Translations under genes and position numbers: made by a program
Notes under the pieces: model-generated
Seen by the model: only the letters and a program-made list of their open reading frames with translations
Databases searched by the model: none
What the model was told of the DNA's origin: nothing
From: Paenibacillus sp. OV219
GTDB taxonomy: Bacteria > Bacillota > Bacilli > Paenibacillales > Paenibacillaceae
Length of the DNA: 64,000 bases
Direction: 5' to 3'
Assembly (NCBI RefSeq): GCF_900110075.1
Contig: NZ_FOCJ01000005.1
Span: forward strand, 124,001-188,000
Shown here: positions 32,705 to 41,748 of the stretch, piece after piece
How the letters are laid out: every line of letters begins with the position of its first letter
Numbering within the stretch: position 1 is the first letter of the stretch

Positions 32705-35638
32705 CTAAACCTCCATTTTTTCTGATATAGGAGCTGTTCGGCTTTGTTCATACGCAATCATGTTCATAAGCAGCATGTCCGCAGTGGGGTTAACACCAAG
32801 ATTAGCCATAATTCGGAACGAATTCAGTACGATACGTCCGGCGCCAAGAGCATAGGATCCTAGCAATACGCCGGTTGCCACGCCGGTCTCGCACGGGTAA
32901 CCGACAGCGAAAGAAGCAGCCATAACTTCATCAGGAGTATCTTGCCCGTCAAATATATAATCTGGAATGACTTGACCGTAATAATCGATGTCCATAATTC
33001 CCTTTGATTGCAAGCCTTCGAAATATAGATGCTCCTTCGCCACACAATCCTTGTGATACAGCCAGTCAATAAATTTATAGCACCGACCTTTATTCGTAAA
33101 CGGAAACCAACCCATACTATCTTCTCCACGCTTCCACACATGCGGCGAGAGGAATATGACCGTACTGCCAGCTTCGGCTTTTTTCATTAACAAATCCCAA
33201 GTTGCTGAAGTCAACTCTTCTCCGGAAAAGCCCCCAACTATGATAAGTCCATCATGCTCAATTATGCGGTCGGTGAGTGGCTTAATCTGTATCCCTTTCT
33301 TATTCAGCCAATATTCGGCAGTAGAATCGAGTCCGATTACAGAAATTGGTTCTGAGCGAAGAACCCGATACGATTGATTGTACGCTACATTAAATCTAAG
33401 TCTCCCTCCAGATGGCGCTCCGCCGTATTCCATGAATGCCGATAGCTCGTATTCACCGGCTTTCACATCGTCCAATACGACTTGTTCGAGGATGACGGGA
33501 ATTGCGAGAGGACCGTCTTCTCCGCTTTCGGTTTCTGAAATACTGACTTTGGCGCGTTTTTCCCATACGACTCCGCTCTTACCTGAAATTCGGAAACAAA
33601 CGGGGTATTCGCCAGGCAGAAGCACGTCCTCATTGGCCAGAACAGCTTCTACTTGGAATGGAGTCCCTGCATAAACGTGCATCGGTTCTACGAAGAGACA
33701 CCAGCGCAGCGGAGACCATCCGTCTTGCAAAGCTTCTATTACGCCGGGCTTCCATTCTCGGAAGAAAGTCCAAAGTCCTTCGCCGGAATATCCATGGTCT
33801 AGCATGCCTGTCAAATTGTACCCGCAAAACCTTGGATTAGAGCGGACATGATCGAACACCCTTCTCCTCTGCCTGCTATGTATGCGACTGCTGTCTTCGA
33901 GCATATGTTGCGGGAATGCGTAGACCTCCTGCATGCCTAAACGGTTCCATTCCGATTCGAATCGATCTGCCATCCTGCGAAACAACGCGACATCATGAAG
34001 GTCGCTGCGTGCCCCATATTGTTCGAAGTATCTCGTTGCCCGAATGACATCGAGCAGACTGCCATAGCCCCATTCCGACAAGAAGACGGGCTTCGTTTCC
34101 TGACCAAGCGTACGCACGAGTTCGTTAATTGGACCCGTTCGAGGCTCGACCGGATAGAAATGGGCATCTCCCATGCCTTCGTATAACCCTGTCGGATAGC
34201 CCCATTCCCAAGTGAAAGGCGATCTGTTCGGTATTTCGGCCGCACCGTACTCCTCGGCTCCCCATTCAAACTGCCAATTAACATCTCCTGGATTGCATAT
34301 CGTTCCTATCCCGAGCTGTCGATCCCACCTGCCGCTTCCAAGCAATACGAGTCTAGTATCGTCGACAGCTCTCAACTGTGGCAGAATCGATGCTGCGTGC
34401 CGGAATATCGGATCATCCATCGTTTCGTTCAATAGTCCCCAGATCACGACGCAAGGGTGATTGCGATCGCGCCTAACGAGCCCTAATGTGGAATTGTTGA
34501 ATCGCTCTTTCATCATAGGAGAATCTTCCATCCCCCATGATGCAGCACACTCGTTGTAAACCATAAGTCCGATCTCGTCGCAAAAATCCAATTGTTCTTG
34601 AAGAGGAGCCGTGGCAATAAATCGGATCATATTGAATCCACTCGCTTTGGCATAAATGAGATCCTGCCTAACGAGATAGGGATCGGTTATTGCGACTGCG
34701 GTTCCGACCGGATAATGATTGCCCGTATGAGTAGATCGAACAAAAATACGTTTGCCGTTCAAGCGGAAGAAACCCTTCTCCACTCGGAAATCTCGAAAAC
34801 CACACCTTACGGAAGAATGATGGGTTTGAATTCGATCACTCCATTTACTATCCAAGGTTACGTTAACTCTGTACAAATAAGGAACTTCCAAGCTCCAAAG
34901 TCGAGGCTTGTCGATGGTTAGCACCGTTTCGAAGACCGATTCACCGGTAGCAAAGTCGTAATCTCCATTCGAAGATAACAAAACTTCGCCGGATTCACTT
35001 GAACTAACATCTATATTGATTCTACTATTCACTGGAATAGAAGTACCGTTCGCGACCGTTACTCGGATATTGATTTCACCAGTTACCATATTTGGTCTTA
35101 CAAATAAATTGGATATGCGGACTTGCGGTAATTCGACCAGATGGATATCGGAATAGATGCCGCCAAAATTAAATCCGGTGCCTGGCGATACTTCTCTCGT
35201 GCTTTTATGGCGATTAGGAGTTTGCTTCTGTATGATCCCGTCGATTTCAAGATCAATTGGATTAAGAATCCGAATGGCTAATAGATTCTCTCTGCATCTG
35301 ATCAAGTGATCGGTCACATCAAATTCAAAAGGCATTTCCCCGCCTTCATGACTGCCGATATAAATGCCATTGAGCCAAATCTCAGCGTAGTAATCTACGA
35401 ATTCGAACTTCAGAAATTGCTGATGCTCCGAAGCAAACGGCACTCGCGGAACGAAACGATGCCAATACCATGCAACGCCATGATAGTCTGGGAATACTTG
35501 TTGAATGAGGCCGGGGACCGGCGCAAGTTCCGATTCTTCCACAATATTCGATTCATACCATTTCTCTTCCGTACCTTTGTTCTCGGGATCTTTTGCAAGA
35601 CACCATGCCCCCGATAGTACTTGTTGATTATTCTTCAC
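32705..35638 (-). CDS. Glycoside hydrolase family 2 enzyme
   Basis: A 977-residue cytoplasmic GH2 enzyme (beta-galactosidase/glucuronidase/mannosidase type). Residues 30-180 form the jelly-roll sugar-binding domain, then an immunoglobulin-like domain, then the TIM barrel with acid/base Glu405 in VVIWGLLNE and nucleophile Glu522 in KPVFLSEWG. The last 300 residues hold a beta-sandwich and a domain with IIVGGFSGEEL that resembles a Rossmann-like or glutamine-amidotransferase-like accessory part. The exact sugar cannot be told. Of two starts (ATG 35656, GTG 35638) only the GTG has a ribosome site (AGAGGA). Middle gene of the SDR-GH2-BNR operon. Confidence 0.88.
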   Translation of the reverse strand: MKNNQQVLSGAWCLAKDPENKGTEEKWYESNIVEESELAPVPGLIQQVFPDYHGVAWYWHRFVPRVPFASEHQQFLKFEFVDYYAEIWLNGIYIGSHEGGEMPFEFDVTDHLIRCRENLLAIRILNPIDLEIDGIIQKQTPNRHKSTREVSPGTGFNFGGIYSDIHLVELPQVRISNLFVRPNMVTGEINIRVTVANGTSIPVNSRINIDVSSSESGEVLLSSNGDYDFATGESVFETVLTIDKPRLWSLEVPYLYRVNVTLDSKWSDRIQTHHSSVRCGFRDFRVEKGFFRLNGKRIFVRSTHTGNHYPVGTAVAITDPYLVRQDLIYAKASGFNMIRFIATAPLQEQLDFCDEIGLMVYNECAASWGMEDSPMMKERFNNSTLGLVRRDRNHPCVVIWGLLNETMDDPIFRHAASILPQLRAVDDTRLVLLGSGRWDRQLGIGTICNPGDVNWQFEWGAEEYGAAEIPNRSPFTWEWGYPTGLYEGMGDAHFYPVEPRTGPINELVRTLGQETKPVFLSEWGYGSLLDVIRATRYFEQYGARSDLHDVALFRRMADRFESEWNRLGMQEVYAFPQHMLEDSSRIHSRQRRRVFDHVRSNPRFCGYNLTGMLDHGYSGEGLWTFFREWKPGVIEALQDGWSPLRWCLFVEPMHVYAGTPFQVEAVLANEDVLLPGEYPVCFRISGKSGVVWEKRAKVSISETESGEDGPLAIPVILEQVVLDDVKAGEYELSAFMEYGGAPSGGRLRFNVAYNQSYRVLRSEPISVIGLDSTAEYWLNKKGIQIKPLTDRIIEHDGLIIVGGFSGEELTSATWDLLMKKAEAGSTVIFLSPHVWKRGEDSMGWFPFTNKGRCYKFIDWLYHKDCVAKEHLYFEGLQSKGIMDIDYYGQVIPDYIFDGQDTPDEVMAASFAVGYPCETGVATGVLLGSYALGAGRIVLNSFRIMANLGVNPTADMLLMNMIAYEQSRTAPISEKMEV

Positions 35639-35686
35639 GCTGGTACATCCTCTCATGAATTGTGCCGAAACGTTCGATATGAATGA

Positions 35687-36481
35687 TCAAATCTGATGAT
35701 AGACGGAAGTTTGGATTTCTGGGGCATGATAAGCAGAATAGCCGCCATCCACGTATAGGGTCGTACCTGTAATAAACTTCGCTTTGTCAGATACGAGAAA
35801 CAGAGCCGCCTCGGCAATGTCCTCGGGCGTTCCAAGCCTTCCTTGGGGAGTACGTCTAACCATATCTTCACGGTTTAGTAATCCTGCATTAAACGTATGA
35901 TCCAGACCTTCCGTCAAAATATAGCCAGGAACAACCGCATTCATGCGAACTCCATCCGCAGCCCACTCACATCCGATTGTACTTGTAAAGCTATTAATTG
36001 CTGCCTTTGCAGTAGCGTAAGGACTTCGATTGGGAATCCCTCCCAATCCATGGATGGATGAAATATTAACGATAGCACCACGTTTTTGCTTAAGCATGAT
36101 TTTGCCTGCAGCCTGGGAGCAGAGGAATGTGCTTTTTAAATTAATGTCGATAATTTGGTCCCATTCATCTTCCGTAAAATCGACCATTGCCTTTCGAATC
36201 GTACCTCCGACATTGTTAATGAGAATGTCCACCTTGCCGAATACTCGTAACGTTTCATCGAATATGCGTTCAACATCGGTTTTGCGCACAACATCCGCTT
36301 CGACTACTAGACATGTACCCCCGTTTTGACGGATATGCTCCTCGACTTTAAATGCAGCCTCCATATGAATGTCGGCAATGACGACTCGCGCTCCTTCCTC
36401 AGCAAGCGCTATAGCGATAGCTTTGCCTATTCCGTTTCCGCCTCCTGTGACGACCGCAATTCGGTCTTCAAGCAATCTCAT
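35687..36481 (-). CDS. SDR-family NAD(P)-dependent oxidoreductase
   Basis: A 264-residue classical short-chain dehydrogenase. Cofactor loop TGGGNGIG at 14-21, NNVGG, catalytic Ser in NISSIHG, and YATAK (Tyr-x-x-x-Lys). The C-terminal ITGTTLYVDGGYSA is typical. It probably oxidises a sugar or sugar acid. AAAGGGGG before the ATG at 36481 fixes the start, six codons into the open frame. First gene of the operon with GH2 and the BNR/ricin enzyme, divergent from a GntR regulator. Confidence 0.88.
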   Translation of the reverse strand: MRLLEDRIAVVTGGGNGIGKAIAIALAEEGARVVIADIHMEAAFKVEEHIRQNGGTCLVVEADVVRKTDVERIFDETLRVFGKVDILINNVGGTIRKAMVDFTEDEWDQIIDINLKSTFLCSQAAGKIMLKQKRGAIVNISSIHGLGGIPNRSPYATAKAAINSFTSTIGCEWAADGVRMNAVVPGYILTEGLDHTFNAGLLNREDMVRRTPQGRLGTPEDIAEAALFLVSDKAKFITGTTLYVDGGYSAYHAPEIQTSVYHQI

Positions 36482-36531
36482 TGGCTTCCCCCTTTCCATT
36501 CCGTAACCGCTTTCAATAAGGATCTGGTATC

Positions 36532-36560
36532 ATCTTACGACCGCCACTTGTTATCGTCAA
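36532..36560 (-). promoter_or_regulatory. Promoter of the SDR-GH2-BNR operon
   Basis: On the minus strand TTGACG (36555-36560), 17-bp spacer, TAAGAT (36532-36537), 50 bp before the start codon. Confidence 0.6.
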
Positions 36561-36571
36561 CATATTATTTA

Positions 36572-36585
36572 ATTTGTTAACAAAT
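36572..36585. promoter_or_regulatory. Palindrome, putative GntR operator
   Basis: ATTTGTTAACAAAT is a perfect 14-bp palindrome containing TTGTTAACAA, which fits the FadR/FCD-type pattern TNGTN(0-3)ACNA. It lies 11 bp upstream of the SDR -35 box, between two divergent promoters. Confidence 0.6.
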
Positions 36586-36616
36586 AAACATAAATGGTTT
36601 CACTGTTTCGAATTTG

Positions 36617-36645
36617 TTGGCTAAATCTTTAATGTTCGCTATACT
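36617..36645 (+). promoter_or_regulatory. Promoter of the GntR regulator
   Basis: TTGGCT (36617-36622), 17-bp spacer, TATACT (36640-36645), 53 bp before the start codon. Confidence 0.6.
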
Positions 36646-36698
36646 AATAGACAAAGATATGCAGAGGATTATGAGCAAAAGAGAAATGAGGCCAGACT

Positions 36699-37394
36699 AT
36701 GTTAAAAAAACCGACACCTGAACCCTACGCAAGGACTCCACAAACAAAAGATGTGCTGAATAAAATTCGTACAGATATCCTATTAGGCGTGCTAACCCCT
36801 GATTCACATATCGTGGAAAATCAAATCGCAGCAGAGCTTGGCGTCAGTCGGGGTCCCGTTCGAACCGCTTTGCAAAACCTGGAGCAGGAAGGTCTTGTGC
36901 GTTCGCTGCCCAATGGTCGTACAGTCGTGGTTGGATTCTCACTGAAAGCCGCCGAGGATACGTTCGATTTTCGCTTGATGCTTGAATACAAGGCACTGGA
37001 ACTGATCATCGCGAACGAAATGGTTGATTTCTATCCCCTATTCTCCATCATCGAGCAAATCCGTGAAATTAACGCAACAATCCAAGATGGAAACGAACCT
37101 GCCGATGACTGGGTGCAAGCCATCACTGCAGTAGATATTCAGTTTCACCGCAGCATCATGATCATGAGCGAGAACGTTCCAATGCTGCAAGCCTGGAACC
37201 TATTGGCCAGTACGATGTATACTGCGTTGACGATCTCAAATCGTAGTAACTTCAATAGTTTTCATGAATATTTTAAAGATCACAAAGCCTTCTCGGATTT
37301 AATCATTCAACGTAACCCGATCGTTCTTGAAAGAATCGTGGAGCATATTTCGAAAGCCAAAAGACTTGTGCTTGATCGGCTTAAGAGTCGCTAG
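36699..37394 (+). CDS. GntR-family regulator with FCD domain
   Basis: A 231-residue FadR-subfamily regulator. Residues about 18-80 are the winged helix (QIAAELGVSRGPVRTALQNLEQEGLV); the rest is the helical FCD domain with metal-binding residues in DIQFHRS, DHKAF and EHISKAK. Such regulators sense sugar acids or related carboxylates and often repress a neighbouring catabolic operon. It is divergent from the SDR-GH2-BNR operon and lies 28 bp before a second SDR gene. A perfect palindrome between the promoters is the likely operator. Confidence 0.88.
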   Translation: MLKKPTPEPYARTPQTKDVLNKIRTDILLGVLTPDSHIVENQIAAELGVSRGPVRTALQNLEQEGLVRSLPNGRTVVVGFSLKAAEDTFDFRLMLEYKALELIIANEMVDFYPLFSIIEQIREINATIQDGNEPADDWVQAITAVDIQFHRSIMIMSENVPMLQAWNLLASTMYTALTISNRSNFNSFHEYFKDHKAFSDLIIQRNPIVLERIVEHISKAKRLVLDRLKSR

Positions 37395-37422
37395 TGAACT
37401 CTAGATAAAGGGGGCTTGGAAC

Positions 37423-38184
37423 ATGTATGATTTTACGGGGCAAGTGGCGCTTGTGACAGGCGCTGGCAGAGGTATCGGCAAGAGAATCGCCTTGAAGCTT
37501 GCTGAATGCGGTGCGAATGTTGTCGTGAATTATGCGAACAGCGCACAAGGAGCGAACGAAATCGTTAGTGAAATAGTAAAGCTAGGCCGTCAGAGCTTTG
37601 CCCACAAGGCAGACGTGTCCGACGTCAGTCAGATTCACGAAATGGTTGAGAAAACGATTGAAAGATTCGGCAAAATCGATATTCTCGTCAATAATGCCGC
37701 TATCGATCCTACGATCGACTTTTTCGAAGTGACGGAAAGCTTCTGGGATCGTGTTGTCGATACGAATTTGAAAGGCGCCTTTTTTTGCGCTCAAGCTTGT
37801 GCTGCGGTAATGAGAAAGACCGGTAAAGGAAAGATCATTAATATAAGCTCTGTCCACGGCAACCTGACAATGCCGCAATACGCCGTTTATGCCTCGACCA
37901 AAGGCGGTATGAACGCAATGACCAGGCAGCTCGCGCTCGATTTGGCCCCATATCACATCAACGTTAACGCGGTTGCTCCGGGTGCGACGGAAGTCGAGAA
38001 GTTTACAGAAAATCCGAACCACGACAAATATGCTGTGGGCAAGCAAATTCCGCTTGGACGAATCGGATACCCAGAAGACGTTGCTGAAGCGGTCTCTTTT
38101 CTATCAAGCTCTGGCGCGGACTTTATTACGGGTCAGATTCTTACCGTCGACGGTGGATCGAGCACTCGATTTTTCCTGCAATAA
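37423..38184 (+). CDS. SDR-family oxidoreductase (FabG-like)
   Basis: A 253-residue short-chain dehydrogenase. TGAGRGIG at residues 12-19 is the cofactor loop, NNAAID, catalytic Ser in NISSVHG, YASTK, then ITGQILTVDGG. NADP preference cannot be judged firmly. AAGGGGG stands before the ATG. It forms a two-gene unit with the GntR regulator, so it probably acts on the same sugar-derived compound as the divergent operon rather than in fatty acid synthesis. Confidence 0.87.
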   Translation: MYDFTGQVALVTGAGRGIGKRIALKLAECGANVVVNYANSAQGANEIVSEIVKLGRQSFAHKADVSDVSQIHEMVEKTIERFGKIDILVNNAAIDPTIDFFEVTESFWDRVVDTNLKGAFFCAQACAAVMRKTGKGKIINISSVHGNLTMPQYAVYASTKGGMNAMTRQLALDLAPYHINVNAVAPGATEVEKFTENPNHDKYAVGKQIPLGRIGYPEDVAEAVSFLSSSGADFITGQILTVDGGSSTRFFLQ

Positions 38185-38269
38185 ATAATATTATCCAATA
38201 GAGATGCTATAATTAGAGACAAGCTGAGATGCTCAGCAGACGAAATCACTAGACTGTAGGAGGAGAACA

Positions 38270-38638
38270 ATGACCATATCAGGTGTTATTCCGCAGCTTA
38301 GAACGTTGAATCTTGACAGTACGATTCATTTCTACACGACGAAGATAGGCCTCGAGCTTGCGTTCCGCCACGAGGATTTCTACGCCGGTATTCGGGCAGG
38401 GAACCAGGTATTCCATCTCAAGCTTGCAGATGAACAAGACCCTTCTATCCCCTTTACTCGAGACGGCGATCATTTCCATCTCTACCTGCAAACGGACGAT
38501 GCTGCTAGCTTAGCTGAAGAATTGAAGGCTCGCGGAGTCGCTCTTGCTGCTGAAGTGTGCGAGACAGAATGGAATACGAAGGAATTTATCATTGAGGATG
38601 ATCAGGGTCATACGATATATTTTGGCGAGGCGCTTTAG
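38270..38638 (+). CDS. VOC-family protein
   Basis: A 122-residue VOC-domain protein (glyoxalase/bleomycin resistance-like): VIPQLRTLNLDSTIHFYTTK at the N-terminus, FHLYLQT at the middle strand and HTIYFGEAL at the end. TAGGAGGAG precedes the ATG. Metal ligands and substrate unknown. A single gene ending in a strong terminator. Confidence 0.85.
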   Translation: MTISGVIPQLRTLNLDSTIHFYTTKIGLELAFRHEDFYAGIRAGNQVFHLKLADEQDPSIPFTRDGDHFHLYLQTDDAASLAEELKARGVALAAEVCETEWNTKEFIIEDDQGHTIYFGEAL

Positions 38639-38698
38639 CGGATATAGGTAAAAGATGACGATCACGCACAAGAGTTTGGCGAATTGGCAGGCTCATCA

Positions 38699-38747
38699 TG
38701 CTCGAGAATGAAGTCTTGTTGGGACTTCATCTCGGGCATTATTTTTA
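38699..38747 (+). terminator. Terminator after the VOC gene
   Basis: An ATGAAGTC/GACTTCAT stem with outer TGCTCG/CGGGCA pairing followed by TTATTTTT. Confidence 0.85.
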
Positions 38748-38818
38748 CCTCGTTTTTGGAATGTAACGAATCTGAGAAACGTTATTGTGTTGAAATCAGA
38801 CTCAGCGTCCAGCTAGCG

Positions 38819-39745
38819 TTACCCATTCAATATCTCATCCAATATGTTCCTAATCTCGTAGATATCTCTCATCTCTTGAACCGTCTTCCCCGTGTGCCTC
38901 AAGTAGATCTCCCTCATGTAATCCGCGCCAAAATCATGCAGAAGCAGTCCATCAAACAACATACCAACCGCATCCGGATGATCAACATCTGCGACAAATG
39001 CTTGAATCGCTGCTTGATCGTGGTCGAAGAGATCGAACAATATCGGAGGATATTCATACCAAGCTGGGGCAAATGAGCTTTCTGCAAAATCAATCATGTA
39101 GAGTTGATCATTCTTATCGAGAATGACATTGTTGGCGTTGATATCTCCATGTACACTGACGCAATGAGAGAGGTCGAGCTCTTCGATGAGCGCTACAGCC
39201 TGCCTTCTCACAGACTCCGGGTACGGCTGCCATCTATGATTCATTTTGGCCTGATTACGCATACCAGAAGCATCAATCTCCTGATCTGGTTTGATGTTAT
39301 ACAGAGCCATATTGCTCTTAAGAGCTTGGATAAATGGCATCCTCTGAGTGTGATCGAACTTCTTGAAAGCTTGTCCCGCTACCTCGCCTTCAATGAATTC
39401 CGAGATGATGTACGGAAATAAGTACTTGTCTTGCCAGTAGGAGGCGGCAACAATCTTCGGTGTACGAATGCCTAGTTCATGCGCTCTTCGCGTGGATTGG
39501 ACCTCCAATTCGTAACCTGCTTCTGTACCTACACCAGACTCTTCGGGTGCAAAGATCTTTACTACATAGTTACCTGCCCTAAATACTGCATTCGTTGCAG
39601 GCGTAAGCAGTGCGAGCTGATCGCTACCAACAAGCGTTTCCCTCCCGAATATGGCATGGATTAACGGACTGAACTCCTCTATGGACTGCAGGATCGATGA
39701 CCAGGTCGGCCAATCGTAGATTTCTTTGTGAAAAAGAGTCCCCAT
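38819..39745 (-). CDS. APH-fold phosphotransferase
   Basis: A 308-residue APH-family kinase with VHGDINANNVIL near residue 198 as catalytic loop and MIDFAESSFAPAWYE near 216 as metal site. Substrate unknown. Last of three APH genes in a row on the same strand (41620 to 38819). AGGGGAG upstream of the ATG. Confidence 0.82.
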   Translation of the reverse strand: MGTLFHKEIYDWPTWSSILQSIEEFSPLIHAIFGRETLVGSDQLALLTPATNAVFRAGNYVVKIFAPEESGVGTEAGYELEVQSTRRAHELGIRTPKIVAASYWQDKYLFPYIISEFIEGEVAGQAFKKFDHTQRMPFIQALKSNMALYNIKPDQEIDASGMRNQAKMNHRWQPYPESVRRQAVALIEELDLSHCVSVHGDINANNVILDKNDQLYMIDFAESSFAPAWYEYPPILFDLFDHDQAAIQAFVADVDHPDAVGMLFDGLLLHDFGADYMREIYLRHTGKTVQEMRDIYEIRNILDEILNG

Positions 39746-39779
39746 TCTCTATTTCTCCCCTATGAATATTAATATTCAC

Positions 39780-40637
39780 TCATTGGTGCTCCAAACGTGC
39801 TATCTCTGCGCTCATGCCCTTAATGATGCCATCGAACCACCCTTTACCTTGAGGAACCCATCTCCTAGCGGCCTGTGCGAACCAAGCAAGATGAAGGAAA
39901 TGATGGAGTTGTACGATCCCAATAGGAACATGCTGTGTTGGATCAATTCCCAATGATAGAAGCAGTGTAGCGGTATCCAGCAATACGGGACCACGAATCG
40001 GCCGCTGCCAGTCGAGGACTCTGTAACCATCAGGTGTAACCAAGACATTGTCAGCTTTCAAGTCCCCATGGACGTATCCTACCTGAGTGTGGAGCGCATT
40101 CATGATTGTCGAACCTTTACTCCAATCAGAGAGGCTGCTTACTAGCTCAAGATCTACCTGCTTAAAACTCCCTTCATGAATCAAGAAACGCATATCATCG
40201 AAGACCATTTCGGTATAAGCAGTCCAGTGTTCTTCGGTACTAATATCTAAAAATATCGGTAAATCTCCCTCTATCTCTCCGATCTGTTTCAGCAGTTCAG
40301 CAGCAATTCCTGGGATCTCTGTCTGCTCCAGCTCAATGTCGTTCAACCGCGGAGCGTTGACATCCTCCATGATCATTGCCGACATACTGCCTTCCGCCTC
40401 GATTTCACGCACAGAAACCAGGAGCTTCGATCGCGCCTGATTGTAAAAGCTTGCTTCAATTGTCGGCGGCGCCTGCACCTTGTAGATGTAGCTGTTGCCA
40501 CTTGCAGTTCGTACACGTTGGACACACGATAGAGGCCACTCGTGAATCGTAGCTCTTTCCAATACCGAACTATCAAGCAATTTGGTTAGTTCGTCGTCGT
40601 CATGCAGCAATAAATCGAATGATGGATGTCGATACAT
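39780..40637 (-). CDS. APH-fold phosphotransferase, paralogue of the 42613-43467 gene
   Basis: A 285-residue protein. The core keeps YVHGDLKADNVLV as catalytic loop and RVLDWQRP as metal site. It is clearly paralogous to the gene at 42613-43467: both begin HPxFxLLLHDDxEL, then ERxTxHxWPLSCVQRxR and IYKVQ, and continue in parallel to the C-terminus. The WPLSCVQRxR segment is not part of common APH families and marks a special subgroup. The frame opens earlier (40673), but the ATG at 40637 aligns with the paralogue and has AGAGGTG upstream. Confidence 0.78.
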   Translation of the reverse strand: MYRHPSFDLLLHDDDELTKLLDSSVLERATIHEWPLSCVQRVRTASGNSYIYKVQAPPTIEASFYNQARSKLLVSVREIEAEGSMSAMIMEDVNAPRLNDIELEQTEIPGIAAELLKQIGEIEGDLPIFLDISTEEHWTAYTEMVFDDMRFLIHEGSFKQVDLELVSSLSDWSKGSTIMNALHTQVGYVHGDLKADNVLVTPDGYRVLDWQRPIRGPVLLDTATLLLSLGIDPTQHVPIGIVQLHHFLHLAWFAQAARRWVPQGKGWFDGIIKGMSAEIARLEHQ

Positions 40638-40675
40638 AACTGTATACACCTCTCTCGTATGATCAGCTAACATTG

Positions 40676-41620
40676 CTAAACCTTTTCTTCGATCTCAGCT
40701 TTCAAGCGGAGCCATTTCACTTTGAGATCATGATTTACCGTCTCCCATTCATAACGTTGGAATAAGAAATTGTAATCGAGCAGCCTTCGGTATCGAATGA
40801 ATCTCGGCAATGCTTCAAGCCACCAGCTCTCGATGGTATTTATCTCTTGATAGCCTTTCAGAAACCATTCAAGAAACCAGGCTGCATGCTCGTTCGGATC
40901 CCCCTCAATATTCAGTCGGTTATGTCTAACGCTGACCGAGTAAAGGATGATCGCAATGTCATAAACGAACCAATGATAGCAGGAATCGTCAAAGTCAAAT
41001 GCAGTAATGGTACCATCTTCCATTACAAAAATGTTGTGAGCATGCAGATCACAGTGGACCAGGCCGTAGTTTCGCGAGTCTGTCGGAAGCGTTTCCAACC
41101 AATTCAATAACTCGGTCGCTTGTTGCCTTGCAATGACCTCCTCTTTCGGCAAATGCCGCAGCATATCCATCCATGGTTCTTGCTTCCAATCCCGTCGTTT
41201 GGCATTCTGCAAGGGAACGTAGGATTGGGTAAGCAAGTGTAACTGTCCGAGAGTCCGTCCCCAGTGAACAAACATGTTCGGGTTCCAGTCCTCTTCCGTC
41301 GGAGTTCTGCCAGGGGCTTTAGCGAATAGTGAAGCATAACAGCCCTCTGTAACATTTTCAACCCATCTACCTGTTCTTGATAGGAACGGCTGAGGAATAG
41401 ATAGTCCATTATTAAACATGTAATTCATAAAGTGTAGTTCCGCTACGATTTCTTGTTCGCTACGCCAGCTTTCTTTCGATACACGTAATATCTGATCACC
41501 GTGACCGTTATGTGCAGGAGATTGATATATGGCATTAACATTGCCGCCTGTATAAGTAAGAAGACTAGCATCCAACCCAAAGGCGTCTGCTGCTGCGTCC
41601 AAAACACGATCCTCTACCAT
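40676..41620 (-). CDS. APH-fold phosphotransferase (homoserine kinase type II-like)
   Basis: A 314-residue APH-family kinase. VHCDLHAHNIFV near residue 188 is the catalytic loop and FDFDDSCYHWFVYDIA near 208 the metal site, a pattern shared with spectinomycin/homoserine kinase-like proteins. The ATG at 41620 has AGAAGGGGG upstream and was preferred to the ATG six codons earlier. First of three adjacent APH genes. Confidence 0.83.
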   Translation of the reverse strand: MVEDRVLDAAADAFGLDASLLTYTGGNVNAIYQSPAHNGHGDQILRVSKESWRSEQEIVAELHFMNYMFNNGLSIPQPFLSRTGRWVENVTEGCYASLFAKAPGRTPTEEDWNPNMFVHWGRTLGQLHLLTQSYVPLQNAKRRDWKQEPWMDMLRHLPKEEVIARQQATELLNWLETLPTDSRNYGLVHCDLHAHNIFVMEDGTITAFDFDDSCYHWFVYDIAIILYSVSVRHNRLNIEGDPNEHAAWFLEWFLKGYQEINTIESWWLEALPRFIRYRRLLDYNFLFQRYEWETVNHDLKVKWLRLKAEIEEKV

Positions 41621-41706
41621 TTCAGACCCCCTTCTCATTTCCTTTATTCAATATTTCCGTTTATGTACTTGCTTTTCCTGCCTCTTCTTGTCGAAATACG
41701 CAATCA

Positions 41707-41732
41707 AAAAGCCCGCGGAATACGCGGACTTT
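41707..41732 (-). terminator. Terminator after the metallo-hydrolase gene
   Basis: CCGCG/CGCGG stem with extended pairing, followed on the minus strand by CTTTTTGATTG. It separates the two groups of APH genes. Confidence 0.75.
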
Positions 41733-41748
41733 ACCATTCACAATAATC

